64,000 nt of DNA from Apis mellifera (taxonomy: Eukaryota; Arthropoda; Insecta; Hymenoptera; Apidae). A model generated the notes under the pieces. It saw nothing but the letters and a program-made list of their open reading frames with translations, did not search any database and had not been told where the DNA came from. The stretch spans positions 2,914,001 to 2,978,000 of the forward strand of contig NC_037651.1 in the NCBI RefSeq assembly GCF_003254395.2, given 5' to 3'. Below are positions 1-12,800 of this stretch, piece by piece (position 1 is the stretch's first letter; each line of letters begins with the position of its first letter). The translations under genes were made by a program, and so were the position numbers.

Positions 1-3000
1 TCTCCGTTTTCAATAAGTGAATATAAAATATTCTAAACTCTGCTTTTTCTACATTCGAATACTTAAAATAATCCAAATACTTATTTATGATATTTAAAAA
101 AAATTAAGATATATATCGAGAGGAAACAATAAGAAAATTCTGTATCCATAATTTACATTCTGTATACATAATTTACAATTACTTTCGAATTCTTTCAAAA
201 AGGAATAAAAAGGTTCGATACGAAAAAGATTGTTGAAAATAATTTCCAATTAAAGAAGAAAGCCCCTGATAAACATCACTTCTCTTTTATTATTATCAAA
301 GCATCAACCCCTTCGAAAACTCGAAAAGAAACTGTCACATATCCTCGAATTTTCCAACCGCTCGACGATATACGAAGGCACTTAATGTCCAAAGATACTC
401 GAATCATCGAATCTTTCCCCGATCAAAGAGATCCCCTCGCCACTTAGGTATCGATTTTTCTTGCGTTTCGTGACAATCGTGGCCGGCACGGACGAAGGCC
501 CCTCTTCCTTACACTCCTTCGAACAATTCGTACGAGAAAGAAAGAAAGAAGAAAAGAAGAAGAAAAAAAGAAACCGAGAGAAGAATTGGTTCCTCCGCCC
601 GCTTTTTTGAGGCGAGCCGTAGACTCTGATTCTTTTGTGAACACGTGCACGAGAAATCGTAAATCTAACTAAAGAAAAACCCTTATATAGAGAATAGAAG
701 AGGAGGGGAGGGAAGAGGAAGGAAGAGGCCGGTCGGTAGATACTTAGGGCGCGCCCATATATACGGGGGGGGGGGGGCTCGTGGAAACCTATACTAAGTG
801 GATAATGGGGCATAGGCGTAATCTTGCCACTGTAACGATACCTGCCACAGATACGTTTCCCGGATTATAGGGGAGGGCAATGAAACGGGCGAATTACGAC
901 TATGTTCGATCCCAAGCGTCGCTAAACTTACGAGTGTATTGGGGATTGTATTGTCGGGAGGGGGGGAGGCTATTGTGGGGAGCGGCTGAATGATAGAAAT
1001 ATTTGTAACTTGGCGCACCAAGGCCTCGGTCTTGGAGCTCGAGTGCACTTTCTGTGCCTGTGGAGAGAGCAATGTGTCGGTTATCTTTCTGGTCCCGAGT
1101 GGTGTTTTCGAGTAGCACCACTTCGAAAGGGAGATCCTGCTGCCTCTTAAGAACAGATAGCTTCAGATTTCATTCTTGTTCTTCACGGTGTTATAACGCC
1201 TCGAATATTGTAGAAATGGATAATTTGAAATTAAATAATGCCATTTCTTTTTCTCTTTTAATCTTTTTCCCCTTCGAGAAGGCAAAAGATTGATCCTCTA
1301 ATTGAAGAATGAAATCATTCTTGCATCAAATTGTATATTTGAGATCACATTTGAAATTACTTTGCAATAATGAACGAGTAATTTTAAACATTAATGAAAC
1401 AATGTATATACATTTATAAATTCTTAAAGAATGTTCATCAACAAGAAGAAGACATAAAATTTGTAAAAAGTATTTTATGCAATGAGCTCGACATATTTGA
1501 TCGAAATAAGAACGATGTTGTAACAAGTAATGCGTTCTTGAATCATGATGATCATTTACGTGCTACAGGTATATTTATAAATATACATATACAATACCTG
1601 CATGCACAGCTAACAGAAGCTATTACGAAAAAAAATTCAAGATAAAAAAAAAACCCCGCGAAATTGCAGCTTTCCTCTCTTATGAAAATTCAAATAATGA
1701 ATATTGCATAATGAGGCAAGTCGACGAGTCGAGGAGATTGCAAATTGTAGGTACCATGTGGGTACGCCCCTATAATAAATCCTAAAAGTGATTGGAAGTT
1801 CACCATACTCTTGCAGAAATTACAATACAAGCGTCTCTCTACAAATCATGCCGTGAATTATTCGCGAAACGCGTATTAATGAGCTACGATGACAGGTAGT
1901 AGTTACAGAAATAATAAGAAAGAGAGAGAGAGAGAAAAAAAGAATTGTAGTAAAGATGAATCCATTAATCATCATTTTATAAGATGTAATCCATTCTTGT
2001 GTCGTTTAGTTCATTAGGAATCCTTTATTTTCCACAAGATTCTTTCAACAAGTTGGATGAAACTTGGAGGTAAATATATCAAGATGCATGTATAATTTTT
2101 GTTTTATGTTACTGGAAATAGGGGAAGGTAATAAATTAGTGAATGCCATAAATTGCAAAGGAATTAACGTTACTTATTTGTACATATTGGATTACGTTAG
2201 TTATTTTGATTAATATTTATTCTTTCTAAATCCTTTCAACGATTCTTCTTCATAATTAAAATGTTTTATTTATTCGTCAATATATATTGAAATATATTAA
2301 AACCTTAATTTCCCTAGATTTAAGTCATGATTTCCCCTAAACTTTGATCTCGTTTATTTATCTATATTTAATTGTTCAATAACTGAACCTCAATGTTTAA
2401 ATTTTGTTTAATCAATGAGGATAGAATACAATGTTTTTAAAAATTCTAAATTTATTATACAAAATAAGTAATTTAATACTTTTAAATAATCTCAAAAATG
2501 AATGAAATGTATTTATTTTATTGTTTTATACTTATTTTTTATTTCCTTTTGTAAAAAATAACATTCAACGAGAGGAAAGAAGGTAAAAAAGGCAAGCAGA
2601 GATATCGATCAACACCCGTCTAACACTATCATTAATTACCATAGTAGTCACTAGAAAGGACTAGCCCTTCTTAGATTTCCGACACGAGGACTGTTAAGCG
2701 ACAACGACGAAAAACTGACTGGTAATACGATCTTTCGTTCACAAAACCTTCGTCCAAATGTTTTCAACGAGTGCTCTAAATATATAGATCTATATGAGAC
2801 ACTTTTTGAGCGTTAGCCTACCACCTTGCGACAGACATTTGGTGAAACATCCGTAAAAAAAAAAAAAAAAAAGAAAAAGAAAACACGTATGCTAATAATA
2901 CACAGGATACATCGTAATAAATTCTAACCAAGAATGAAATCTGATTGCAGATATCGCGTTACAAATTAATGATATTTAAATTTTGAAAAATTGGCCAATC

Positions 3001-3350
3001 ATCTCCTTTTTTTTTTTTTTACTTACGAACTATAATCGAACTGGAATTCATAATCCTTTGAAAATTCATAAAATTAAAAATGAAAATAAGAAAAACACGA
3101 ACTGAAATTCAATATTATATTATTATACCTTACTTCCTTAAATCATACGTATGAATTTAAAATATCTACTTTTTAAATAAAAAGAAAATTCCTGAAGAAA
3201 AATCCTTGAAACAGTCATAAAATTATTCACCTATAATCTATAATTTTTTATTTCATCCTCTAACTCTTCAAAGGTATTCCACTCTAATCAACACCCTATA
3301 ATTAAAAAATATAATCAAAACTCGAAGCATTATTACTGAAAAAGAAGATT
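1..3350. other. AT-rich intergenic stretch, no gene recognised
   Basis: No convincing exon is visible on either strand. Short open frames occur in the moderately GC-rich part (about 430-1150), but they lie on both strands, overlap one another and match no family I know. Simple sequence includes a 13-base G run at 765-777, a GA tract near 1919-1934 and an A tract near 2855-2872. A single CACGTG lies at 642-647 and a CAGGTAG heptamer at 1893-1899. Confidence 0.6.
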
Positions 3351-3359
3351 TTCCACTGT

Positions 3360-3900
3360 GGAAAATCAGTCCCCGGCCAGATGATCGCGTTTTCGACGAC
3401 GGGACGAAAACGAGAGCAATTCGGGCTGATCGTTAGGGGGTCGAAGAGGCGCAAGTGTCTGGCGGTAGTATATTTGTCAAGGGCGAGGAGAAAGGGGAAG
3501 GAAGAAACCGGAGGGAGAAACCGAAGGCAGTTTCAACTTTCGACCACGTGTGTCTCGCATTACGGACGTGAAGCACTTTTTTCCCTCCCCCCCCCCCCCC
3601 CCTTCACGACCACGTCGAAATTTTGCGCACATGCCTGGCCACTGGCGTGTCGAGAGTGCGCCTGTCCCCCGGGCCAATTATCGTTGGCCTCGAGTGACCA
3701 CTTCCGGTCCTCTTTCACCGGTAACTTCTCTCGCCTAACCGTGCGACGACTACCACCATCCAACTCTCGTTGGAACGTGATCACCTGACTCACTGCCTTC
3801 TTTTTTCCTCCAATCTTTTTACCACGAAGATTTCTTACTTCCTGTTTACCGCTCGGGTAAAAATTTTCCTTTTCTCTCTCTCTCTCTCTAGCTTTCAGAT
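3360..3900. other. GC-rich pocket with a 16-base C run
   Basis: A GC-rich island in AT-rich surroundings. A run of 16 C lies at 3587-3602, with CACGTG at 3545-3550. Overlapping frames are open on both strands, as expected where high GC makes stop codons rare. None resembles a known protein. It could be an unannotated promoter or enhancer, but there is no direct evidence. Confidence 0.45.
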
Positions 3901-6300
3901 TTATTCCTCGATTTTATCTCTTTTCTCTTCGTCAGAACGAATGGAATGTATTAACGAAATTACACCTTTTGATTTATTATTGGAAAAAATATTATATGAA
4001 CAAAATTTTTCTCGACAGAGAATTTAGTTTTTTAGTTTTTTGAAGTAAGAGGTCGAATAATAATTTGAGAAAAATGGTATGTTAGATTCTGTTGTTGAAT
4101 GTATATCAAGTATATTTTTCAAAATAGAAAATGTATCGGATTACGTAATACTATATGAAGGTATTATTCGCTATTTCACGTAGGTAAGGGAGAATTTCTG
4201 AATGGGGCGAAAGTAAACAGAGAAAATGAGAAAGGAAACCTTGGCATAACCCTGATCCAATCAAGTAGAAGTACATCAATGAAACATGATCCACTTGGTT
4301 TTTTTTACGATTAAGATTTCATGCTTCCTCGTTACTTGACCGTGCGAAATTATATATATATATATATAAAAACTTGCAGTCATTATCGGATGGAACTAAT
4401 TGCGTTTCATTTCAACGGTATCATTATTGCATTAAAGTTGAATTCCCGTGAAATGCTATTCGAGATTGCATTTCATTGTAATTGCTTTTTAAACTTCTTA
4501 ATATCTTCCGATCGCTCCCCGATATCGTTTACAAAAAGTTTGAACCGATATTGATAATAAAAAAAATTAACCATCCCAGCAATTATATCCCCGTGTTTCC
4601 ATTATACATATTGCAGAATTTTTTTTTTTAATTTTACATTGAAATAATTAACGCGAGAAATCACTCGTACGTATTTAAAATTTTGAAGTAGAATTAAGAT
4701 AAAAAAAAGATGGATATTTTTAAATTAAATAAACAAGCTTTTCAATTATAATAATCTGAAGATATTACTTTTCGATCATTTTTCGCAACACTTCAACTTC
4801 TCTACTCATCATAAAGATATTTATTCTTCCCATTAATACGAATCGAAATTTCAAAAGAAGATCGTAAAAGTCACTCACTCTAAAAATTTGGCAATATTTC
4901 AATATTTCGTTGATTTTTACTTGGAATGCGTCCCAAATTCGAAAGGAAGAAAAAAAAGGAAGAAAAGAAAAGATTCATGGATCGAGAACACGGAGCAGCA
5001 CACTCGTGCCTATTAATAGATAATCTTTTCTCGGCCACGTTTGAAAAAAACGTTTCGAAAAAAAGGATCGAGGTTTGAGAGGAAAAAAAAGCGAGTGATC
5101 ACGTGCAGCCACACGCGCGACGTGGGAAAAGGCAAGATATGGTGAAAAAAAAAGAAAAAGAAAAAAAATTCGAAAAAACGAAAGCCAGCTTGACAGCGGC
5201 GTCTTAACTATTGCCGTGACCCAAATCCTCGGATTAAATCGTATCATCCCTTTTTCTCTTGGATGACCCATTCTCACCGTTACCTGAGATTTTAATTATT
5301 TTATTTTCTCTTATTTCCAATTTTTCAATCGAAAACTCGTCGAGAATATTTTGCTTGAAAATGAAGCAAACAGATATTCTAGTTTTTGGATAAGATAAAT
5401 TCAAGATAGTGAAAAATCAACGATACAATAACGATTTAATTATAATTATTCAAATAAATTTTTAATTATTCGAAAAAATGTATATTTTATTGGCAAAAAT
5501 TATTTTAAATTGAATTAAAAGAGCGCAAAATATTGAAGAAAGAAGAATTTTTCTTTTTTATAAATCAAGATAAATCAAGCCGAGAAAAATAATCGATATT
5601 TAATAATTTTGAGGGAGATAGGTGCTTTATTGAGAAAAAGCTTGTCGATGACACGAAGAGACAGGGGATTCGATGTAATAAATCACGAGTTGAGTTTCAC
5701 ACGACGTTACAATGTGAGGTTTCGTCTGATTAATAATCCCCTGTAACGTGATATTTACCTGCCTATCGCAATTTGAGAACGGAAAGGTTTCTTCCAATTT
5801 AAGTTTTTAACGATGAAACTAGATATTCCAGATGAATTTACAAGGAAGGCCGATTCCGTTCGAATTTCATACCTTCGCTCGCAGCAATGACGATTTCGGG
5901 ACAAAGTCCAAATTCCCTTCGAAAAATTGCAATTTAAAATTTATAATCACTCTATTACCCTTTTTCTCTCTTTTCTTTTTCAAAAACAAAACAGTCTCTC
6001 GACGAACCAATCAAATAACAAATAATACAAATCCATCTTTTTTTATTTGGAACTACAACTATGATTCATCGTCTATCGTTCAATCCAGCTATGTATCCCA
6101 TAATTCACTTAAATTTAAACCGCCAAAGAACAATCACGACTCGACCAACAAATCCATTATCGCCCTGGCGGGGGCCTTAAAAATCACGCAAATAAAAAAG
6201 AAGAAGGAATCGAGAGAGCATGAAGGGAAAGAAGAGAGAGAGATTGGGTCCACCTGTTGCGGCAACCCAGAGAAAGAGAGAGCCCCTCTTCTTTCTAATC
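3901..6300. other. AT-rich intergenic stretch
   Basis: Mostly AT-rich sequence with many A and T tracts and a TA dinucleotide tract at about 4351-4368. A single Su(H)-type octamer CGTGGGAA lies at 5121-5128 and CACGTG at 5100-5105, each alone. A 158-codon frame at 5832-6308 is open but low in complexity and unrecognised, and I do not call it a gene. Confidence 0.55.
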
Positions 6301-7260
6301 TGGCCTAAAAACACCGTGGATTCACGCATTAGCCCTGCTACCGCCGTTACACCTATCCTCAGATCCCCTTTTTCGTAATATTACACGCGGTCACACCTGC
6401 GACTCCACCGCTCGGAACGGAAGCGGAGGAAAAAGACAGCGACCTCTAAGCAGACGCTGCGGCCATTTCGACCGTGGATTACTATAATTTTTCCCGCTAA
6501 TCTTCCTTTTTTGCTCTCTCTTGGATCATGGATATCGGGCGCAGACACTGGACAACAGGAAACGCATTGCGCGAGCCACAAAGGAGCTATTCTCGTTTTT
6601 CGGGAGGATCCAGAAAGACGGTGTCTTCTCACAAATCCCGGCATCCGGTTTCACGTTTCTCCACGAACCGTAATATAACGTTTCTCGACAAATCACACAA
6701 CTCACTGTTGGGTAAATAAATAAGGAATTTGGATAAACACGTTTGGGCCTGTTGTTAATTAATAAAAAAAAAAAAAAGAATTATTATATCCTTCTCAACC
6801 GTGTACAGAGAAAGAAGCTCGTTTAACTAGCCATTTGTCCCGTTGCCTCTTTATCCATCACCGGTTAAATAGATTTCCAGCTGTACACGTGTTCACGAGT
6901 GAAATAGTTGTCAATGCTTCCCTCCCTTCTGAAGGAGGCACAATGAGCCAGTAGGAAAGGAAGAAACGAGAAAGAGGCGATACTTCTCGAGAAAAGGAGA
7001 AGGAGAAGGAGGAGGAGGAAGAAATATGGAACGACCCAGTTGTGTTTGCTTGTGTTTGCTCGACCTCGCGGAAAATCCATTGAGCCTATGGGCCAACATT
7101 GGCTGCGTGCACCCCATTGTGGCAGGCCACGGTGGTTGTCACGGTTGCCCCCGTACGATCCTTGCCCCCTTGTTTGACCTAGCCCTCGGGGGTGTAAACG
7201 GGGCACGAGGGTAGGCAGCCACAGTCAAATCCTCGACGACCTCCCTTTGTCGTCCTTACG
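6301..7260. other. Moderately GC-rich stretch with GGA/GAA tract
   Basis: GC content is above the local background. A purine tract of GGA/GAA units lies at about 6991-7023, and CACGTG at 6886-6891. Open frames on both strands overlap and are unrecognised. Nothing here supports a specific gene. Confidence 0.45.
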
Positions 7261-10200
7261 AATTTATGCCATCTCCCCGAACGAAATCAGTCCATTCATC
7301 CGATTCAGCCGTGTTAAAGATCGATTAGCAGGATAAATACGTTTGGCCAGGGGATGACGTTGTTGAGGATGGCTGGCTTTCAGCTGGATCTAATTAAAGA
7401 AGTGTCGATGAATTTGCGTTTCCTGGGGAAGAAGAGAAGAATTTGGAATTTGAACTCTTGCACAGGGGTGATCGTTTAAAAGCATTTCGTTGTAGCTTCG
7501 ATGATCGACGAATGTTTTTTACGGGGAAGATTACGGGGTTTGGGAGGAAGAAATGGAGATAAATATTAAGGAAACAAGAAAGGAAGTGATTTTTCTGAAA
7601 GATCATTATCAAGTGGTTAAATTAAACCACTAATGACGAATTTCTGATATTTATGAGGAGGGAATAAATCTCATTATCCGATAATTAAAGGAAATTGAGC
7701 GGCACAGCGATCGGTAATCCGAGTGGCAGCTGTTCGAAAACTGTTACGCTTCCTTTAAAACCAATTAGTCGAGTGTCGCCGTAGCCTGACTGACTGACGT
7801 TCGTTTTATTCCTTCCATGGCGATCGTTTATCGAAACGCCTCGTTAGAAACCAGATATTTCAGATAACGACTTAACGACTGACGACTTTATTTCGATCTA
7901 GAAGTAGTTTAAAGCGGACCGTTGTCCAACCAATTAAAACATTACTTATTTGATCTTTTCATCGATCCAATTCGATTCTCTTTTTTTTTCTATCTTCATT
8001 GTTACTTTTCCATTTGTTAAATTAGAAGTATAATTTCAAAAATTATTGCTATAATTGTCAAAGTAACTAAACAAGAAGAAAAAAAAAAGATCTAATAATT
8101 CCAACCACGTTAAACGCAACAAAGAATCAACAGCCTCGACGATTCCTCGACGATCCAACAACTTACAAAAACGTTTCTAGCCACCATAAATCCTGGCAAG
8201 AAAAATAAAAAGCAACCGTCGCAATCCATTCTCCCTGCGCAAAGGTATCGACGTGAATCCAAGGTGACAGCAATCCTCGATATTGAAGAACACCCCCGCG
8301 GAGCAACCGACAAACTGACTGACACAACCACCACCACCATCACCGGTGTGCAACGAAGAAGAATCGAGAAAGGTAACAATGAAATCAAGACCCAGAAAAG
8401 TTCCTCGAGTCATCTGCTCTCGCTATAATAAGAACACGCGCGAAAGAATGGTGGTGGGCTCCGGGGATTGGTCACTTTCGAAAAATCTCACGAAGGAGAT
8501 GTGAATGAATGGTCCAGATCGTGCGTGAACCGATCTACCCATTTTTTTCGCCAGCCTGGACGCGTTCTTAACGTGGTCAGTCTCATAGAGACGTCGACGA
8601 GGATGAAAATATTTGGCGATGGCCATTGTTCGATACTCAAAAAAGTGGAGATGAATCGATTAAATTTCGAGAGAACGTGGATTAATTATTGCAAAGAAAT
8701 ATTTAAATTATTCAAGAAAGATTGATTTAAATTGACAATTGAAATACACTTATTTGTTACTGTCAGCTAATTATCGAATTAAGAGAAATGAATCAGATTG
8801 AAAATTATAGTAATATTCTTTTTTTACCACATCAAACTATACTTCAAATACTTTAAATCGTGAGGATCGAATACTTAACGAGCCACTTTGGGCCTGGCTG
8901 CATTCACCCAAGGTGAACCGCGACAAAGGGACGATTCACAAAGACTCGCCTGTCGACGAAAATATTTAACAACAATCGTTATTGTCCTGGACGAAACGCG
9001 GCAAGAGGGTCGAGAAATTACGCGGAACTAGATCTACGTGGCAAAGTTGGCGACAAAAGATTTATCCCGATTCATGCTGTTCTTTCGACCAAAGTTTCCC
9101 CTAAACGTCTTCCCTCTTTCGATCTCTCCTCGTTTCAGAGACTCGTTACGTATTGTTTAGAACCAAAGCTGTCCAAAGTTGGTGTTTCCTTATTGCATTC
9201 GCGATAGAGTGATACATTCTCGAACTATTTTCACCTACCTAGACTTTCTTTAAATTCATGAAACTTGCCATTCATGATAAAATAACGATGGACGTTTCTA
9301 TCGATACAAATAATCGATTATTGATCGATATTTAGAAGCGTAAACGAAGAGCTCGATGAAATAACGAATTCAAAATCTCATCGATTTAATAACTTTAATC
9401 GCACACAGATCAGAATAATCAAGATCAAGCTTGCATACACCCTCGAGCGTAATTGAACAGCGGTTCATCAAACGTGCGTCACCAATCTCGCCAACATCGC
9501 CGCGAGAAGAATGAGAATGGCGTCAACTACTACTCCCCCCTTCTCCCTTTTCTCCCGCCCTGTAATCTCGAGCGGCCGTGACAGGCAACCAGAAGCAGGG
9601 TGGCGGCTCATCAGGCCCATTAACAGGCCTTTGGTGTCATTTTCGACGCTCCAGGAGTCGATCATCCGCGATGATTCGAGAACCCTCTTTTCACGGACGA
9701 GAAACGTGCCGCCCTTCACGAACCCCTTAAGAGGAGAGGAGAGAAGAGGAAAGAGAGAGAGTGTAGTTAATAAAAGTGTGGTAAAAGGAGGAAAGAGGCC
9801 AAGGATGGCAAGCGTTGGGACGGAAAGATATACGGTTGAAAATGATCTAAGGCTTGGATTATATTATTTGCATGCTTTCGCTTGGCCCCTTTTTCGACGA
9901 AAACGGAGTTCTTCGATGGATAATGTCAACGGGGAGTGGTCCCGGGCTCGCAAAAAAGCGATGCAATGTTAAACCGTGCAGAGATTGGAGATTGGTCTCA
10001 ACGGATCCCGATTTTTGTTCCGCTTTGTCTTTTTCTTCTCTGCATATCGACAGAGTTAGATGAGCGTAGCGTTTCGTGGACTCATCATCGAGAGAGCAGT
10101 TTTATTCTTCTTTCCTTCAGAAATTTCAACCTTTTTTTCTCAAGTATTCTTTGAATCAAGTTTCTAAGAACTTTTTTTAATTAATCCTTCGAGACTTTAA

Positions 10201-12800
10201 TCACTAATGAATATTTTAAATCCATTTCGTTTGTTCGATGAAAGGAAAGAAATTCCATCGTATATATATATTTTTTTTTATTTGCATCGTGTCAGAGAAA
10301 GAAGCATCCAAATTCGTCCATCCGTTACCTAAACACTGACGCAACACGCGTTTGCTTCCATGAAAAAGTACTCGTCAACGTTATCTATAAAAGCCTCGAA
10401 GAGAAATCACATGGCAACGTGTTCCGTCAACTGGTTGGAACACTTCAATGCCCCCCCTTCTCTTGCGTTTCGTCAAGGGTGAAACACGTTTGGAGGGAGG
10501 GGGAGCAAAAACGGTCGAGTGACGTTGTCCAGGTTGGACGAGAGAGGGCACGACGCCTTTCTTAAAGTGGCGTGGCGTTCACGCGTCCCTTGATCCACGA
10601 CTCTTTCACGCGACACTTTCTATCTAAATAAGCGCACCCCTCCTCCCTCTCCCTGGTTTAAAAAAGCGGGGCAGAAATCTGCTTTCACTGTATGCTCGCC
10701 TCGAGTGAAGACATTCGAGCGAGTCCTTCCCTTGGCGGAGGAGATTTTAACGCCCGCCCGGACACTTTTTACGGGCGAGATCACCTTGGGAGGTGAAGGG
10801 CGGCCTGTTCTCGATTCGGAAAGGGCCTCGTGCATTATCGCGTGCACACAGCCGGCTTATAATGATACTCGACCGCCGTTCCTCCTTCTCCAACCTCGCT
10901 CCTTATGGTTATGTCATCTTTCGAACCTCTACGATGAAAAACGTAGACTGATTCCATTTTTTCCTCCTCTAAATTTCAATACTTTCTAAAATTGTTATCA
11001 TTATAAGTATAAATGATAACAGGTTTTAGAAAATTATTTTAAAAATTTTGTTTGAAATTTGTTCGAAGTAATTGTGGATTAAACTGATTGAGATATTATT
11101 AAGATACAATTATTATTGCAATAAAGAAATAAGTAGCAAGAATTAAGTGTCTTTAGAATGATTCTTATAACCAACTCTACGTTGCACAAACTTTTCCATG
11201 CCAATCCAAGAATTCATTTCGATTATCCTCCCCAAAATTTCTTAAAAACGATATCAACTCGAACACCCACACGGTAGTTAAATCGAGAGAGTCACGACGA
11301 ATAATCGAAGCGGCTCTCTCATTTAACGGAGAGGATCGCTAATTGGTGGCAGGCAAAGAGCCTGACTTCGTAGGATCATTCTCGAGGATCCCTGAGGCCT
11401 CGAAAAACTCACTTCCGGCCGGTGGGGCCGGTCGAAATTAGTTTGGAACGGTAACCTCGTCCTTTCCGCGTGTTCCGCGGGGAGAGAAAGGGGGAGGAAG
11501 AAAGATGGCGTGTCGGTAAATTGGGACCGCTGCGCGGTTTCTATGGGGGCCCCACGGACTTGTGGGCGGGGACCTGCCTCCCTTTGCAACCGAGAAAAAG
11601 GATCGTATGCGGGATCAGGGCTAACTAAGTTGGACTAAGAGAGGGTGCAGGTGTTCCATCCTCCTAAGTTCCCTCCCTCCTCCCCCTCGTTTATATTGCG
11701 TTTCGAGTGAAAACGATCGAACGAACGCACAATGATTTAGTGTGTCTTTTCTGATAGTTTGATCGTTGAATTATACAGCACTTTGAACAAACAGTGAGTT
11801 ATTATTTCGCGCAGAGAAAAAATAATTGGTAGAAATAGAATAATTTCAACATCAAAAATTAGGAATATTATTAAAAAAAAAATGTTTTATCGTGGAAAAA
11901 ATTACGAGCAGAATGTAATGGATGGTTATTCTTTGTAAAGAAAGAAAAAGAATTTACAGCGAGAGACGACAAGTGTGGATGAGAAAAATCGTCCAAGAGA
12001 AATCCTTCAAAAAAGAAATAAATAAATAAATAAATTCAAAACACAACTGTAAGCCGTCTTACAGACTAAGCCGAAGAGCTTTTGCACGTTTTACCAAATA
12101 TCGAAAGAATCGTGAACAGAAACTCAAAGGAAGAAAAATCAGTGATGCGTGGGGGCTGCTTCTTAACCCCCTTAAAGACGATCTCTCGTTCGACAAGGAT
12201 CAATGCGGCTCGATCACGCGTTATTCTCGAAACGGAGCTTGAATGGGCTATTTGGAAAACACGGACTCCTCCCGTAACTCTGACAATCTTCACGCGCCAC
12301 CGGAGAAATTTAACGATACGATTTCTAAGGAACTTCTAAGGTATGTGTGTGTGTGGAGATTACTCGCGAGGTGTGGACTTTGACGCATGGATGAACGCGT
12401 GACGAGGCGACGTCGAGAGGAAAAAAAGTAACATCAACAAATTTGCACAATAGGGAAAGGAGGCCAGGAATTTTTGAAGGAATTTGGAAAAGGATTTTAC
12501 AGCTGCGTACAGTTTGCATCGGTTCTTCAATTCCAAGTAAATTTAATCAAACAAATTTCGTTAAACAATTAAAACAAGCTTATTCTTTAAAATAAATATA
12601 CCAGAAGATGAAATATATACTCGTGATGAATAATATGAATATATTGATAGATACAAAAATTATGAATACTCGTTTAAAGTAAAAAGATCACGTTTCTAAA
12701 AGTTATCTAAAGAATTAGAATTTAATGAATATTACACAGGATTCACGATCCAATATCCAAATACATCCCCTGTTAACAGGATCCGACGTAACAAGACTGT
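7261..12800. other. Intergenic stretch with alternating AT-rich and GC-rich pockets
   Basis: AT-rich sequence is broken by GC/CpG-rich pockets at about 9470-10060, 10440-10900 and 11280-11700. These pockets carry frames of 70-150 codons open on both strands, as expected from base composition, and none resembles a known protein. A TG dinucleotide tract lies near 12342-12354. No promoter, RNA gene or transposon was recognised. Confidence 0.5.

Noticed and set aside
5832..6308. 158-codon frame
   Set aside because: Low-complexity, unrecognised, with no splice or promoter context. It remains possible but unsupported.
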